Counted from the first letter of the stretch, positions 1-8,546 are shown. The stretch is DNA of 64,000 nucleotides from Chryseobacterium sediminis (GCF_008386505.1 NZ_VUNZ01000002.1:496001-560000); one strand, 5' to 3'. Numbers and translations: made by a program. The notes: generated by a model from the sequence alone, not told the origin.

Positions 1-390
1 AGGAATATTTCCATCCCAGTCTTTTTCAAACTTTGGAATCCAGGTATTCATTCTTTTGATATCATCCAGCAGGAGAACCTCAGCGGTAAGGTTTTTATTT
101 TTAATGAATTTCAATACTCTTTCTTTATCTGCCAGCCTGTCCAGTGAAACCAAAATCATTTTAAATTTCTGATTATCAGCGAATCCAGCATTCACTTCCA
201 TAAAATGAGGAAGCTCTTTTACACATGGCCCACAGGTAGTTGACCAGAAATTGACAACCAACAACTTATCTTTTTCCTGCTGAATCCGCTTTTCTAGATC
301 TTCATATTTTATCACAGAAACTTCAGTCTGCTGGGCTTTAAAAACCGTACAAAATATAAATACAGCTAATATCTTTATTAAATTCTTCAT
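1..390 (-). CDS. TlpA-like thioredoxin-fold protein (partial, C-terminus off the left edge)
   Basis: Only the first 130 residues are in the window; the gene reads leftward over the edge and is not in itself broken. A hydrophobic N-terminus ending in FKAQ looks like a signal peptide, so the protein is probably periplasmic or anchored. The motif FWSTTCGPC places a CxxC redox pair at Cys53 and Cys56, followed by KELPHF and a thioredoxin-like strand MILVSLD. This fits the TlpA/ResA/AhpC-TSA group, which reduces or exchanges thiols outside the cytoplasm. The start is the ATG whose complement lies at 388-390. The substrate cannot be told from the sequence. Confidence 0.85.
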   Translation of the reverse strand, partial: MKNLIKILAVFIFCTVFKAQQTEVSVIKYEDLEKRIQQEKDKLLVVNFWSTTCGPCVKELPHFMEVNAGFADNQKFKMILVSLDRLADKERVLKFIKNKNLTAEVLLLDDIKRMNTWIPKFEKDWDGNIP

Positions 391-533
391 ACTCAAAAAA
401 CTATAAAATATTATAATTCAACAATATACAAAAATATAAATTTTCCTATTTCATAAATCCTTTACAAATGAACAATTTATTTTTATCATGGATACATTTT
501 TTAATACTTTTACAGCCTTAAAAAATTAAAACC

Positions 534-1364
534 ATGAAAAAAACTTATTTGCTTCTGCCAATATTCTTTTTGGCAGCATGCTCCAGCAGCAACGATGATA
601 ATGATTCTTCTAACAACAACGGGAACAACAACGATAACAGTCCGGTTTTGGTAACGAAAATGACGATGGACGGAGATATTTTAACGTTTACATATAACGG
701 TTCAAAAATTTCTCAGATCAAAAATCTTACTGAAGGAAGCGTAACGACATTTACTTATGCTGGTGATCTTATTTCCCAGTCTGTAGTAAATGGTTCAAAT
801 ACCTCTCTTACTACGAAATTTACCTACGACGGAAGCGGCAGATTATCAAAAAAAACAATTAGCGGAACTGATTTCGGTGGAGCATGGAATTCAGAATCCA
901 ACTACACTTATCAAGCAAACAATAATGTAAAAATAGTATATACTGCCTCTTCTTCAGCATCAACAAGAACTGAAACAAGAAATGCTGTCCTGAATGCCGA
1001 TGGCTCAATGAGCAGTTGGACAGGTACTCTTTCAAGAACTCAAAATAATACTACTGAGACAGCAACGTCTACCTTAAAAACAGTGGTATATGATACAAAA
1101 AATGCTCCTTTGAAAAATATCACCGGATACCTAAAAATCATTGACAACGAAGATGAAAGCGGATCTGCTCACAATACACTAAACTACAATCACATCATCA
1201 GTTACAATAACGGAACCGGAACTGAATGGACAATCTTCAAATCTAATTTTGAATACAATGCTAGTGGCTACCCTATAAAAGAAGTGCGAAGCTATTATGA
1301 GAAAACAGGGAATACTCCTACAGGTTCCACTGATGTTAATACTTATGAATACAATCATTTATAA
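534..1364 (+). CDS. Secreted lipoprotein, unknown function
   Basis: A 276-residue protein with a lipoprotein signal: a hydrophobic stretch ends in LAAC at about residues 13-16, followed by a Ser/Asn/Asp-rich linker. In Bacteroidota such acidic residues after the lipid Cys often direct lipoproteins to the cell surface. The rest is Thr/Ser/Asn-rich with repeated Tyr-containing beta-strand segments (FTYNG, FTYAG, FTYDG, YEYNH) that recall YD/RHS-like beta repeats, but I assign no family. It stands alone, has a near-consensus -7 box (TACTTTTA, 504-511) upstream and a strong terminator after it. The function is unknown. Confidence 0.8.
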   Translation: MKKTYLLLPIFFLAACSSSNDDNDSSNNNGNNNDNSPVLVTKMTMDGDILTFTYNGSKISQIKNLTEGSVTTFTYAGDLISQSVVNGSNTSLTTKFTYDGSGRLSKKTISGTDFGGAWNSESNYTYQANNNVKIVYTASSSASTRTETRNAVLNADGSMSSWTGTLSRTQNNTTETATSTLKTVVYDTKNAPLKNITGYLKIIDNEDESGSAHNTLNYNHIISYNNGTGTEWTIFKSNFEYNASGYPIKEVRSYYEKTGNTPTGSTDVNTYEYNHL

Positions 1365-1393
1365 GACACGGAACTTATCAGATACATTAAAAG

Positions 1394-1422
1394 GATTGAG
1401 GCAGCCCCCTCAATCTTTTTTT
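1394..1422 (+). terminator. Rho-independent terminator of the lipoprotein gene
   Basis: The arms GATTGAGG (1394-1401) and CCTCAATC (1408-1415) are perfectly complementary, with a 6-base loop and a run of seven T after the second arm. Confidence 0.85.
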
Positions 1423-1545
1423 ATGAAACTATGCTCCCTCAGGGCTGATAAGGCCATTACAAAAAATAACTTAACAATTTGAATAACAATATTTTGAATC
1501 AATGAAAATAAAGTGTAAATTAGCTTTTACCAAATTCAAATTATT

Positions 1546-1713
1546 ATGAAAAATTCAAAAAATCAAAAAAGAAAGCTTAGTAAAAATGAGCTTAAAGAAA
1601 TCAGTGGGGGTGCTAACAGACCAATCTGCCCTAGAGTAATAAGCTGCACAGATCCGCACACCGGAGAAGATCGATATGGAGTTCCGGGCATGCAGGATGG
1701 ATTTTGCTGTTAA
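1546..1713 (+). CDS. Double-glycine-leader bacteriocin-like peptide, four Cys (peptide 1)
   Basis: A 55-codon gene. The leader KLSKNELKEISGGA ends in a Gly-Gly motif typical of peptides cleaved by C39 peptidase-containing exporters. The predicted core of about 31 residues has four Cys and ends in DGFCC at the C-terminus. The next gene, 28 bases downstream, encodes a related peptide ending in DGYCC, so the two probably form one transcript. The leader resembles those of the two precursors at 23.0-24.3 kb. No processing gene lies beside it; the downstream gene is mutS on the other strand. Activity (antimicrobial, signalling or other) cannot be inferred. Confidence 0.75.
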   Translation: MKNSKNQKRKLSKNELKEISGGANRPICPRVISCTDPHTGEDRYGVPGMQDGFCC

Positions 1714-1741
1714 CCAAGTTGATAACTTAAACAAGGTGAAT

Positions 1742-1879
1742 ATGAAAAGGTTCACAAAAGCCGAGCTAAAAGAAATCAACGGAGGCGCAACAGCCTGCGC
1801 TGAAGGTTTATGCAAACTAAGAGGAGTAAGCCATTTCCTTATTATCGGACCGAGAGGTAAAGACGGCTATTGCTGCTAA
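1742..1879 (+). CDS. Double-glycine-leader bacteriocin-like peptide, four Cys (peptide 2)
   Basis: A 45-codon gene starting at ATG 1742. An in-frame ATG at 1676 exists but lies inside the previous peptide gene, and only the 1742 start gives the expected leader MKRFTKAELKEINGGA. The core of about 29 residues holds C-x4-C near its start and a terminal DGYCC. Leader and tail match the upstream peptide while the middle differs (a more hydrophobic segment HFLIIG), as in a pair of diverged paralogues or a two-peptide product. Export and maturation would need genes elsewhere. Confidence 0.72.
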   Translation: MKRFTKAELKEINGGATACAEGLCKLRGVSHFLIIGPRGKDGYCC

Positions 1880-1898
1880 TTAAAAAATTAACATAATT

Positions 1899-1935
1899 AA
1901 AAAATGATTGGATTAACCTCCAATCATTTTTTTTA
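1899..1935. terminator. Bidirectional terminator between the peptide genes and mutS
   Basis: ATGATTGG (1904-1911) pairs with CCAATCAT (1920-1927). The hairpin has an A-run on its left and a T-run on its right, so it can end transcripts from both sides; the mutS stop codon lies in the loop. Confidence 0.8.
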
Positions 1936-4507
1936 TCGCATTCAGCTTCATTAAAGCTTCAATAGGTGTCAATGTATTAATATCTATTTTCGTAAGCTCC
2001 TCACGAATATTTTCCAGAACAGGATCATCCAGCTGGAAGAAGGAGAGCTGCATATTTTCCTCAGTCACTCTTTTGATGCTCTCAGAAGTACCTCCACTTC
2101 CCTGAGTTCTGCTCGCTTCAAGTGTTTTAAGAATTTCATTGGCTCTGTTGACCACTTTGGCAGGCATTCCCGCCAGTTTTGCCACATGAATACCGAAACT
2201 GTGTTCGCTTCCACCCGGAATAAGTTTTCTCAGGAAAATGATGTTTCCTTTGTTTTCCTGAATAGAAACGTGAAAGTTTTTCACCCTTTCAAAATTGATT
2301 GTCATTTCATTCAGCTCATGATAGTGCGTGGCAAACAAAGTCTTAGATTGCGTTGGATGCTGATGAAGATATTCTGCAATCGCCCATGCAATAGAAACCC
2401 CGTCATACGTGGACGTTCCACGACCGATTTCATCCAGCAAAATGAGACTTCGCTCTGAAATATTGTTCAAAATATTGGCAGCCTCGTTCATTTCTACCAT
2501 GAAAGTAGATTCACCGGCAGAGATATTATCTGTAGCTCCTACCCTTGTAAAGATCTTATCCAGCATTCCGATTTCAGCATATTTTGCAGGCACAAAACTT
2601 CCGATCTGAGCCAAAAGACATACAATAGCCGTCTGACGAAGAATTGCAGATTTACCGGCCATGTTCGGTCCTGTCACCATAATGATCTGCTGGGAATCTT
2701 TATCCAGGAAGATATCATTCGGGATATATTTTTCTCCTAAAGGAAGAGCATTCTCAATGATTGGGTGTCTGGCTTCTTTTAAATCAATAGCATAGCCATC
2801 ATTCAGAACAGGCTTGGTATAACTCTCAGAAACAGCCAGCTCAGATAGTCCGGAAGCCACATCAAGCTGAGCAATAATATTAGAATTCCCTTGGATCTGG
2901 TCAATATAAACCATCGTTTCTGCACATAAGTTTCTGTACAGCGAAGTTTCAAGAACCCCTATTTTTTCTTCGGCACCCAGAATCTGGCTTTCGTATTCCT
3001 TTAATTCTTCGGTAATATATCTTTCAGCATTCACTAAAGTCTGCTTCCTTACCCAATCGTCCGGAACTTTATCTTTATGAGTATTCCGAACTTCAATATA
3101 GTATCCGAAAACGTTATTAAAATCAATTTTAAGGCTTGTAATTCCTGTTCTTTCAATTTCTCTCTGGCACATTTCGTCCAGAAATCCGCGTCCTTTATTC
3201 TGCAGGTTTCTCAATCTGTCCAGTTCTTCAGAAACACCTTCTTTAATGATATTTCCTTTGGCAATACTTACCGGAAGTTCTTCATTAAGATGATTCTGCA
3301 GAAACTTAATCAATTCTTCAAGATCAAATAAAGGTTCTAACCACGCCAGTACATCTGCATGAGGATGCAATAACGCTTTGATTTTATGAATATTAATTAA
3401 ACTTTGACGAAGATATCCCAGCTCTTTTGGTGAAATTTTCTCTGCAGCCAGTTTCCCCATTAATCGGTCAAGATCAGAAATTGACTTCAAAAGCTGGCAG
3501 ATTTCGTATTTCAGAGGATCATTTTCGTTTAAGAAATCAATCAGAGAAAGTCTTCTCATAATCTCATCTACTGATTTCAAAGGAAGAATAATTCTTCTTC
3601 TCAAAAGCCTTCCTCCCATTGGAGTAGAGGTTTTATCTATGATATCCAGCAGAGATTTTCCTTGTGGATTGCTTGGATAAACAATTTCAAGGTTTCTCAG
3701 AGTAAAATTATCCATCATCAGATAATCTTCCTGTGGAATGATCTGAAGTTTTGTAATATGGGCCAGCAGATTATGGTGGGTATCTTCTACCAGATAGGCA
3801 AAAATAGCTCCTGCTGCCGTAATAGCCAGTGGAAGGTTCTCTACACCAAATCCTTTTAAAGAATTGGTTTTAAAGTGATTCGTTAGTTTTTCGTAGGCAA
3901 AATTATATTGAAAAGCCCAGTCTTCCAGTTTAAAGGCACTTTTATTTTTAATCTGCTCCGGAATCTGTACACTTCTCTGGTAAATAATCTCACTGGGATC
4001 AAAAGTATTGACAATATGAAGCAGCTTTTCCAGGTTTCCTTCACTTACCAGAAATTCTCCGGTAGAGATATCCACCAAAGCAATTCCATATTTCTCTTTG
4101 TCTTTGTGTAAAGAAAGCAGGAAATTATTTTTTTTGGAATTTAAAACCTGATCATTGAAAGTAACTCCTGGTGTAACCAATTCGGTAACACCTCTTTTTA
4201 CAATTCCTTTCACCATTTTAGGATCTTCCAGCTGATCACAGATTGCCACTCTCATCCCTGCTCTTACCAGTTTCGGAAGATAAGAATCTATTGAGTGATG
4301 CGGAAATCCGGCAAGTTCTACACTGCCTTCTCCATTATTTCTTTTGGTAAGGACAATTCCCAGAATCTGAGATGTTTTCACGGCATCCTGCCCAAAAGTT
4401 TCATAAAAGTCCCCTACTCTGAAAAGTAAAAGCGCATCAGGATATTTACCCTTGATGGTGTTGTACTGCGTCATTAACGGGGTTTCTTTCTTTGCTGCTT
4501 TTGCCAT
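1913..4507 (-). CDS. mutS: DNA mismatch repair protein MutS
   Basis: An 864-residue MutS1-type protein of normal length. It recognises mismatches and small loops and recruits the repair machinery in an ATP-dependent way. Visible features are the N-terminal mismatch-reading motif GDFYETF (Phe34, Glu36), the core and lever domains, and the C-terminal ATPase with Walker A GPNMAGKS at about residue 610, LLDEIGRGTS as Walker B, and ATHYHEL. The C-terminus ends in a short helical tail. A perfect -7 box (complement of 4524-4531) lies about 17 bases upstream of the ATG. It is transcribed alone. Confidence 0.98.
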   Translation of the reverse strand: MAKAAKKETPLMTQYNTIKGKYPDALLLFRVGDFYETFGQDAVKTSQILGIVLTKRNNGEGSVELAGFPHHSIDSYLPKLVRAGMRVAICDQLEDPKMVKGIVKRGVTELVTPGVTFNDQVLNSKKNNFLLSLHKDKEKYGIALVDISTGEFLVSEGNLEKLLHIVNTFDPSEIIYQRSVQIPEQIKNKSAFKLEDWAFQYNFAYEKLTNHFKTNSLKGFGVENLPLAITAAGAIFAYLVEDTHHNLLAHITKLQIIPQEDYLMMDNFTLRNLEIVYPSNPQGKSLLDIIDKTSTPMGGRLLRRRIILPLKSVDEIMRRLSLIDFLNENDPLKYEICQLLKSISDLDRLMGKLAAEKISPKELGYLRQSLINIHKIKALLHPHADVLAWLEPLFDLEELIKFLQNHLNEELPVSIAKGNIIKEGVSEELDRLRNLQNKGRGFLDEMCQREIERTGITSLKIDFNNVFGYYIEVRNTHKDKVPDDWVRKQTLVNAERYITEELKEYESQILGAEEKIGVLETSLYRNLCAETMVYIDQIQGNSNIIAQLDVASGLSELAVSESYTKPVLNDGYAIDLKEARHPIIENALPLGEKYIPNDIFLDKDSQQIIMVTGPNMAGKSAILRQTAIVCLLAQIGSFVPAKYAEIGMLDKIFTRVGATDNISAGESTFMVEMNEAANILNNISERSLILLDEIGRGTSTYDGVSIAWAIAEYLHQHPTQSKTLFATHYHELNEMTINFERVKNFHVSIQENKGNIIFLRKLIPGGSEHSFGIHVAKLAGMPAKVVNRANEILKTLEASRTQGSGGTSESIKRVTEENMQLSFFQLDDPVLENIREELTKIDINTLTPIEALMKLNAIKKMIGG

Positions 4508-4523
4508 AGTAAAAAATGAGCCC

Positions 4524-4531
4524 CAAATTTA
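4524..4531 (-). promoter_or_regulatory. -7 promoter element of mutS
   Basis: Read on the minus strand the box is TAAATTTG, a perfect match to the Bacteroidota TAnnTTTG consensus. It would give a leader of roughly 10 bases. No clear -33 TTG is seen. Confidence 0.6.
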
Positions 4532-4631
4532 AAAAAATAAATTCAGGGTAAGAGAATTGTTTAGGGGTTAATCTTCTATACTTTTCTTTATCAGTAATTA
4601 ATCGTATTTTCACCATCAAATCACATTATTC

Positions 4632-5162
4632 ATGGAATTTCCTGTCTTAGAGACTGAAAGACTTATTTTACGTCAGCTCACATTCAATGATACCCAAGAC
4701 CTGTTCGAGTATTTTTCTCTGGATGAAGTCATGGAATATTATGATCTGGAAACCTTCAAAACAGAAGAAGACTCCCAGCGCATTATTCAGCACTTTAACC
4801 GTGAGTTTGAAAAAGGAAAAGGCTTCCGGTGGGCACTGGAACTGAAATCTGAAAACAAAGTAATAGGTACCTGTGGCTACCACAACTGGTACAGGGAACA
4901 TTTCAGAGCTGAGATCGGCTATGAGCTCAATCCAAAATTCTGGAAGCAGTCTTATATGAAAGAGGCAATTCTCCCTATCCTGACCTATGGATTTGAAACG
5001 ATGAGACTTCATCGTGTAGATGCGTTCATTGACCCATCCAATATTTCTTCTGAAAAGCTGCTGTCTTCATTAAATTTCAGCAAAGAAGGAACTTTGAAAG
5101 ATTACTTTTTTGAAAAAGGAAAATTCGTAGATGCAACGATCTTCGGGCTTATTAATAAATAA
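4632..5162 (+). CDS. GNAT-family N-acetyltransferase (RimJ/RimL type)
   Basis: A 176-residue protein starting with FPVLETERLILRQLTFND, the hallmark N-terminus of RimJ/RimL-like acetyltransferases. Further family features are the strand IGTCGYHNW, AEIGYELNPKFW, and the C-terminal half MRLHRVDAFIDPSNISSEKL, in which acetyl-CoA and substrate sites lie. These enzymes transfer an acetyl group from acetyl-CoA to an amine, often a protein N-terminus, antibiotic or small metabolite; the substrate is unknown. The gene is divergent from mutS and followed by a dispersed stem-loop repeat. Confidence 0.9.
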   Translation: MEFPVLETERLILRQLTFNDTQDLFEYFSLDEVMEYYDLETFKTEEDSQRIIQHFNREFEKGKGFRWALELKSENKVIGTCGYHNWYREHFRAEIGYELNPKFWKQSYMKEAILPILTYGFETMRLHRVDAFIDPSNISSEKLLSSLNFSKEGTLKDYFFEKGKFVDATIFGLINK

Positions 5163-5222
5163 ATTGATCCAAGATCTAACGCTAAGAGGCAAAGACAATT
5201 GATATTGATTCGTCTTATTTTC

Positions 5223-5287
5223 GTTCGCAAAGGCGTTTCATTAAGCAATTGAAAGCTTGTTTCGCTGAGTGAAACGTCTTTGTGAAC
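5223..5287. repeat. Dispersed intergenic stem-loop element, copy 1
   Basis: GTTCGCAAAGGCGTTTCA (5223-5240) is nearly the inverse of the segment at 5270-5287 (16 of 18 positions pair), with a 29-base loop. Related sequence continues on both sides (about 5161-5334), including AATGCGTTAAAATT at the right. A second copy with the same arms and flank occurs at about 13497-13630. Confidence 0.7.
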
Positions 5288-5351
5288 CCTTACCCACAGA
5301 TAAGCTTTAAACTTGCGTTCAATGCGTTAAAATTACCTAAACCATAATACT

Positions 5352-6227
5352 TTATCTTTCAGAAAGGTGTTTTTCCAGTGCCTCAGAACTTTTCTTATAG
5401 GCCCATTTTTGCTTATAGTTTACCCATTTGGCTTTGAATAATTTTCTCATGAGCTTATCCGTATATCTCATAATGAAAACATGATACAGCATATTGGCAA
5501 AGACATTCGGTTTATTGGGAAGCGCTCTTAAGGAAAGTGAAAAACCTGGTTCCAGATATCTGTTAAAGTGCCAGAAAGCCCCTGGAATAAAGAGAGCATC
5601 ACCATGTTCCATAAAAATCTCGTAGCCTTTGGCATATTGTAAGGCCGGAAACTTTTCATAATCCGGATTCTCATAATCCACATCATAAATAGTATGAACA
5701 GATAAAGGAACTTTATATAAAAATGGAGACTGCTTCTGATCAAACAAAAGAATTCTTTTCTTTCCTTCAAAGTGGATATGCATAAAATCACCCAGATCCA
5801 CATCATAATGCATTAAAACATGAGCTTCACTACCCCCGAAAAATAAGGTTGGAAGTCTTTTAAAAAACTTCATTCCCAAATCCGGATACGTAAAGTTTTT
5901 CAGTAGCTCAGGAAGTCTGTCTGTAATGATATAGAAAAAGATACGCAGATCTGAAGGCTTACTCTTTATGGTATCAATATACTCCTTCATTTTCATTTGA
6001 GCTACCGGAGCATCAGAGCTTTTGGCAGCATCTGCAGGTTTATTGTCATACAACGGAACTTCCTGATCACCCGCTTTTTCCCGGATGTAAGCCAGATTCC
6101 ATTTATCGAAAGCATCCCACCGACTGGCAAAATTCTTGATTAAAAGAGGTTTTTGCTTTTTAAAATAATTTTTCTGAAAATCTTCTTTACTGATATCATT
6201 TACAATATCTACGTTTTCGAGGATCAT
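5352..6227 (-). CDS. Cupin-like / JmjC-domain protein (putative Fe(II)/2-oxoglutarate oxygenase)
   Basis: About 291 residues. The domain resembles the cupin_8/FIH-type JmjC hydroxylases, which use Fe(II) and 2-oxoglutarate to hydroxylate protein or tRNA targets. The probable metal triad is His and Asp in VLMHYDVDLGD and a later His in PGAFWHFNRY; GDALFIPGAFWH is the typical C-terminal strand motif. The N-terminal part carries KQKPLLIKNFASRW, also typical. I chose the ATG at 6227 (MILENVDIV) because an upstream ATG at 6278 only adds a poorly conserved extension. Its target is unknown. It stands between two rightward genes and probably has its own promoter. Confidence 0.82.
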   Translation of the reverse strand: MILENVDIVNDISKEDFQKNYFKKQKPLLIKNFASRWDAFDKWNLAYIREKAGDQEVPLYDNKPADAAKSSDAPVAQMKMKEYIDTIKSKPSDLRIFFYIITDRLPELLKNFTYPDLGMKFFKRLPTLFFGGSEAHVLMHYDVDLGDFMHIHFEGKKRILLFDQKQSPFLYKVPLSVHTIYDVDYENPDYEKFPALQYAKGYEIFMEHGDALFIPGAFWHFNRYLEPGFSLSLRALPNKPNVFANMLYHVFIMRYTDKLMRKLFKAKWVNYKQKWAYKKSSEALEKHLSER

Positions 6228-6349
6228 GTATTTTGTATTTAATGCGAAATAAAAATAGTGTTTTTTTGCTCCCTGCAAAAATTAAAAAAAGAGCCCTTTC
6301 AAAATTAGACTTCAAAGGTATTCATCCCCGAGAACTAAACGAAAAAAAT

Positions 6350-6357
6350 TATATTTG
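6350..6357 (+). promoter_or_regulatory. -7 promoter element deciding the bestrophin start
   Basis: TATATTTG matches TAnnTTTG exactly. Transcription from it would begin near 6363, downstream of a GTG at 6357 that could otherwise serve as start, so the ATG at 6375 is preferred. Confidence 0.65.
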
Positions 6358-6374
6358 TGGTAACAAGTGAATTT

Positions 6375-7253
6375 ATGAGAGTCTACAATACCAAACATTT
6401 CCTTAAAATTCTTTTCAGTTTACACAAAAGTGATACACTGAAAATCCTTTTTCCAAGTATGGTTCTTATAGGATTGTATTCCTGGGGAATTCAGTATCTG
6501 GAAGTGGAATATCTTCACCTTACCTCAAAATCAGGAATCAGTAATGTGGGCATGATTCACTCTCTGTTGGGTTTCGTTCTTTCGCTTTTATTGGTTTTCA
6601 GGACCAACACTGCGTATGACAGATGGTGGGAAGGCCGAAAGCTTTGGGGAAAATTGGTAAATGACACCAGGAATTTCGCTATAAAAATCAATACTATCCT
6701 TAGTGATAACCGTCAGGATGCTGAACAGATTGCAAGATATTTAAAATATTTCCCTCACTTTTTAGCCAAACATCTTTCTAAGGAATCTACAAGACTCGCT
6801 TTGGATGAAGACTATTCTGAGATTGAAAATTCTTTAAAAAATCATGGCCCCAGCGAAATGATTATCCTGCTAACCCATAAATTGAACGTATTAAAAAAGG
6901 AAGGTAAAATTTCAGAAATTGAAATGCTGTATTTAGACACTCAGCTTTCTGGATTTTTGGATGTATGCGGAGGCTGTGAGAGAATCAAAAATACTCCAAT
7001 TCCCTATTCTTACTCTTCTTTCATCAAGAAATTTATTATTCTATACGTTTTTGCACTGCCTATTGCTTATGTGATTACCATAGGCCTTTTCATGATTCCG
7101 CTTACCGTTTTCGTATATTATGTTTTAATGAGTCTGGAGCTTATTGCGGAAGAAATTGAAGACCCTTTCAATAATGACGAAAATGATATTCCTATGGAAA
7201 CATTAGCGCAGAACATTGAAAAAAATGTGCATCAGATTATGATCAGGAAATAA
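6375..7253 (+). CDS. Bestrophin-like (UPF0187) membrane channel
   Basis: About 292 residues. Bacterial bestrophins are pentameric ion channels in the inner membrane. Family features are the first membrane segment, the motif LVFRTNTAYDRWWEGRKLWG just after the second (the signature Arg-Trp-rich stretch), KLVNDTRNFA, a cytosolic helical region and two C-terminal membrane segments around residues 215-255, then the acidic AEEIEDPFNNDENDIP motif that is highly conserved. The ion carried and the physiological role are not known from sequence. The promoter box at 6350 rules against the GTG at 6357. A hairpin terminator follows directly. Confidence 0.93.
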   Translation: MRVYNTKHFLKILFSLHKSDTLKILFPSMVLIGLYSWGIQYLEVEYLHLTSKSGISNVGMIHSLLGFVLSLLLVFRTNTAYDRWWEGRKLWGKLVNDTRNFAIKINTILSDNRQDAEQIARYLKYFPHFLAKHLSKESTRLALDEDYSEIENSLKNHGPSEMIILLTHKLNVLKKEGKISEIEMLYLDTQLSGFLDVCGGCERIKNTPIPYSYSSFIKKFIILYVFALPIAYVITIGLFMIPLTVFVYYVLMSLELIAEEIEDPFNNDENDIPMETLAQNIEKNVHQIMIRK

Positions 7254-7282
7254 AAAATCAAGCTTTTAAAGCTTGATTTCTT
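7252..7282. terminator. Bidirectional terminator
   Basis: ATCAAGCTTT (7257-7266) pairs with AAAGCTTGAT (7268-7277), flanked by A-rich and T-rich stretches. It sits between two converging genes and overlaps the stop of the leftward one. Confidence 0.7.
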
Positions 7283-7865
7283 TGAGTTCGCCGTCCTGTT
7301 TTATTTCTACAAACTTGCTTTCCCTGTTGGCAGCAGAATATCCGTAGAAAAATGTACTGTATATAGGAGTAGAATACAGATAAGCTCCATAGCCGTTATA
7401 AGCATCTGAAGTTCCCGTCTGCTGTTGATAACTTGCTGTTGCAGTAAAATTGACAATGGTTTCAAGATAATATTTACCCGGTTTCAGTTTTTCAAATTTA
7501 AATCTGCCGTGATCATCTGTTAAAGCTTCCACTCTGTATTTAAAAGCTTCTTCAGACATATACACTGTTGTCTTTTTGTTTTCATACTTCCTTCTCATAT
7601 CATAAAATTCCTCAAAATAAGGAGTTACAGGAAAAAGCATAATAACCGTTCCTTTGGGTGCGTAATGTTTCTCTCCAAGTAATGGCTTGATTCCCCAATT
7701 GTTTTTTTGTTTTGTAGAAGCAACGCCTTCAATTGTAGAATTTCCGAATCCCAGCATATCTCTGGCCAGTTTTTTATCAAAAAAAGCTTGAGGATAATAC
7801 GTATTTTGTGCCTCCAGATAGATAAATCCCCATATTAATATGAATAAGGTGAATAATTTTTTCAT
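7266..7865 (-). CDS. Secreted protein with carboxypeptidase-regulatory/SpaA-like fold, function unknown
   Basis: A 199-residue protein starting MKKLFTLFILIWGFIYLEAQ, a clear signal peptide. I chose this ATG over one 96 bases upstream because a perfect -7 box lies between them. The middle region ALTDDHGRFKFEKLKPGKYYLET is the pattern of a carboxypeptidase regulatory-like or prealbumin-like beta-sandwich, which usually serves as a binding or structural domain in exported proteins. The C-terminal part is Tyr/Ser/Thr-rich. No enzyme motif is seen. It is divergent from the MORN-repeat gene, with interleaved promoters. Confidence 0.75.
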   Translation of the reverse strand: MKKLFTLFILIWGFIYLEAQNTYYPQAFFDKKLARDMLGFGNSTIEGVASTKQKNNWGIKPLLGEKHYAPKGTVIMLFPVTPYFEEFYDMRRKYENKKTTVYMSEEAFKYRVEALTDDHGRFKFEKLKPGKYYLETIVNFTATASYQQQTGTSDAYNGYGAYLYSTPIYSTFFYGYSAANRESKFVEIKQDGELKEIKL

Positions 7866-7880
7866 AGTATATTTTTGAGT

Positions 7881-7906
7881 CAAATATAAGTATTTTACTA
7901 TTTTTG
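7881..7906. promoter_or_regulatory. Interleaved divergent promoters
   Basis: On the minus strand 7881-7888 reads TATATTTG, serving the leftward secreted-protein gene. On the plus strand 7899-7906 reads TATTTTTG, with TTTG at 7874-7877 (21-base spacer), serving the MORN gene. The two promoters overlap, so their use may be mutually exclusive. Confidence 0.6.
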
Positions 7907-7920
7907 AAATAAAAATGGCT

Positions 7921-8541
7921 ATGAAGTACATGTTTCTATTGTTTTTTTCCACTTCCGTCATGACGATGGCACAGAAACCTTGTGGATATAAAAACGGATT
8001 ACAGGAGGGTTCCTGTAAAGAATTCTATGACAACGGGCAGGTAAAAAATACAGTAGAATGGGAAAAAGGGAAGCTGGACGGAGATGCTGTTTTTTATTAT
8101 GATAACGGAAAAATACAGTCTAAAGGAGAATACAAAAAAGGATTCAAAGTAAAGGAATGGTCCTATTTTGATAAGAACGGAGTACTTACTTCCAAGGAGG
8201 CTTTCAGAAACGGAGAAAAGAATGTTTATGATAACAGCCTTACAGCCACTTTTTATTCTCCAGCCGGCAAAATAACTGAAATTTCAAATTATAAATTCAA
8301 TAAATTACAGGGTGAAAGCAAAACCTTCCATGAAGACGGAAAATCAGTAAAGGACATCGGCCAGTATGACAATGGTCTTGCCACCGGAAAATGGAAAGTG
8401 TTTTATCCATCAGGAAAATTACAGCGTGAAACTGAGCTTGCCAACGATAAGAGAAACGGCAACAGGGTTCATTACCGTGAAGACGGAAGCATAGAAAAGA
8501 CAGAGGTCTATCAAGACGGAAAATTAATCTCAACAAAATAA
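7921..8541 (+). CDS. MORN-variant (YwqK-like) repeat protein, exported
   Basis: About 206 residues with an N-terminal hydrophobic signal ending near MAQKPC. The body is a tandem array of MORN_2-type units of the pattern YxNGxxxxxxxYxxGxxxGxWxxY, for example FYDNGQVKNTVEWEKGKL and FYPSGKLQRETELANDKRNG. Such proteins are often labelled antitoxin component YwqK, but no toxin partner lies nearby, so that label is not supported here. The repeats probably form a beta-sheet scaffold at the cell envelope. ATG 7921 is preferred to ATG 7915 because of the promoter spacing. It is followed after 5 bases by an RNA methyltransferase gene. Confidence 0.8.
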   Translation: MKYMFLLFFSTSVMTMAQKPCGYKNGLQEGSCKEFYDNGQVKNTVEWEKGKLDGDAVFYYDNGKIQSKGEYKKGFKVKEWSYFDKNGVLTSKEAFRNGEKNVYDNSLTATFYSPAGKITEISNYKFNKLQGESKTFHEDGKSVKDIGQYDNGLATGKWKVFYPSGKLQRETELANDKRNGNRVHYREDGSIEKTEVYQDGKLISTK

Positions 8542-8546
8542 TACAA

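Noticed and set aside
2186..2609. Plus-strand open frames inside mutS
   Set aside because: They lie within a well-conserved gene on the other strand and have no recognisable product.
6357..6374. GTG start for the bestrophin gene
   Set aside because: The GTG overlaps a perfect -7 promoter box, so it would not be in the transcript.
7921..8541. Toxin-antitoxin reading of the YwqK-like MORN protein
   Set aside because: It has a signal peptide and no toxin-like neighbour; the label would rest on a family name only.
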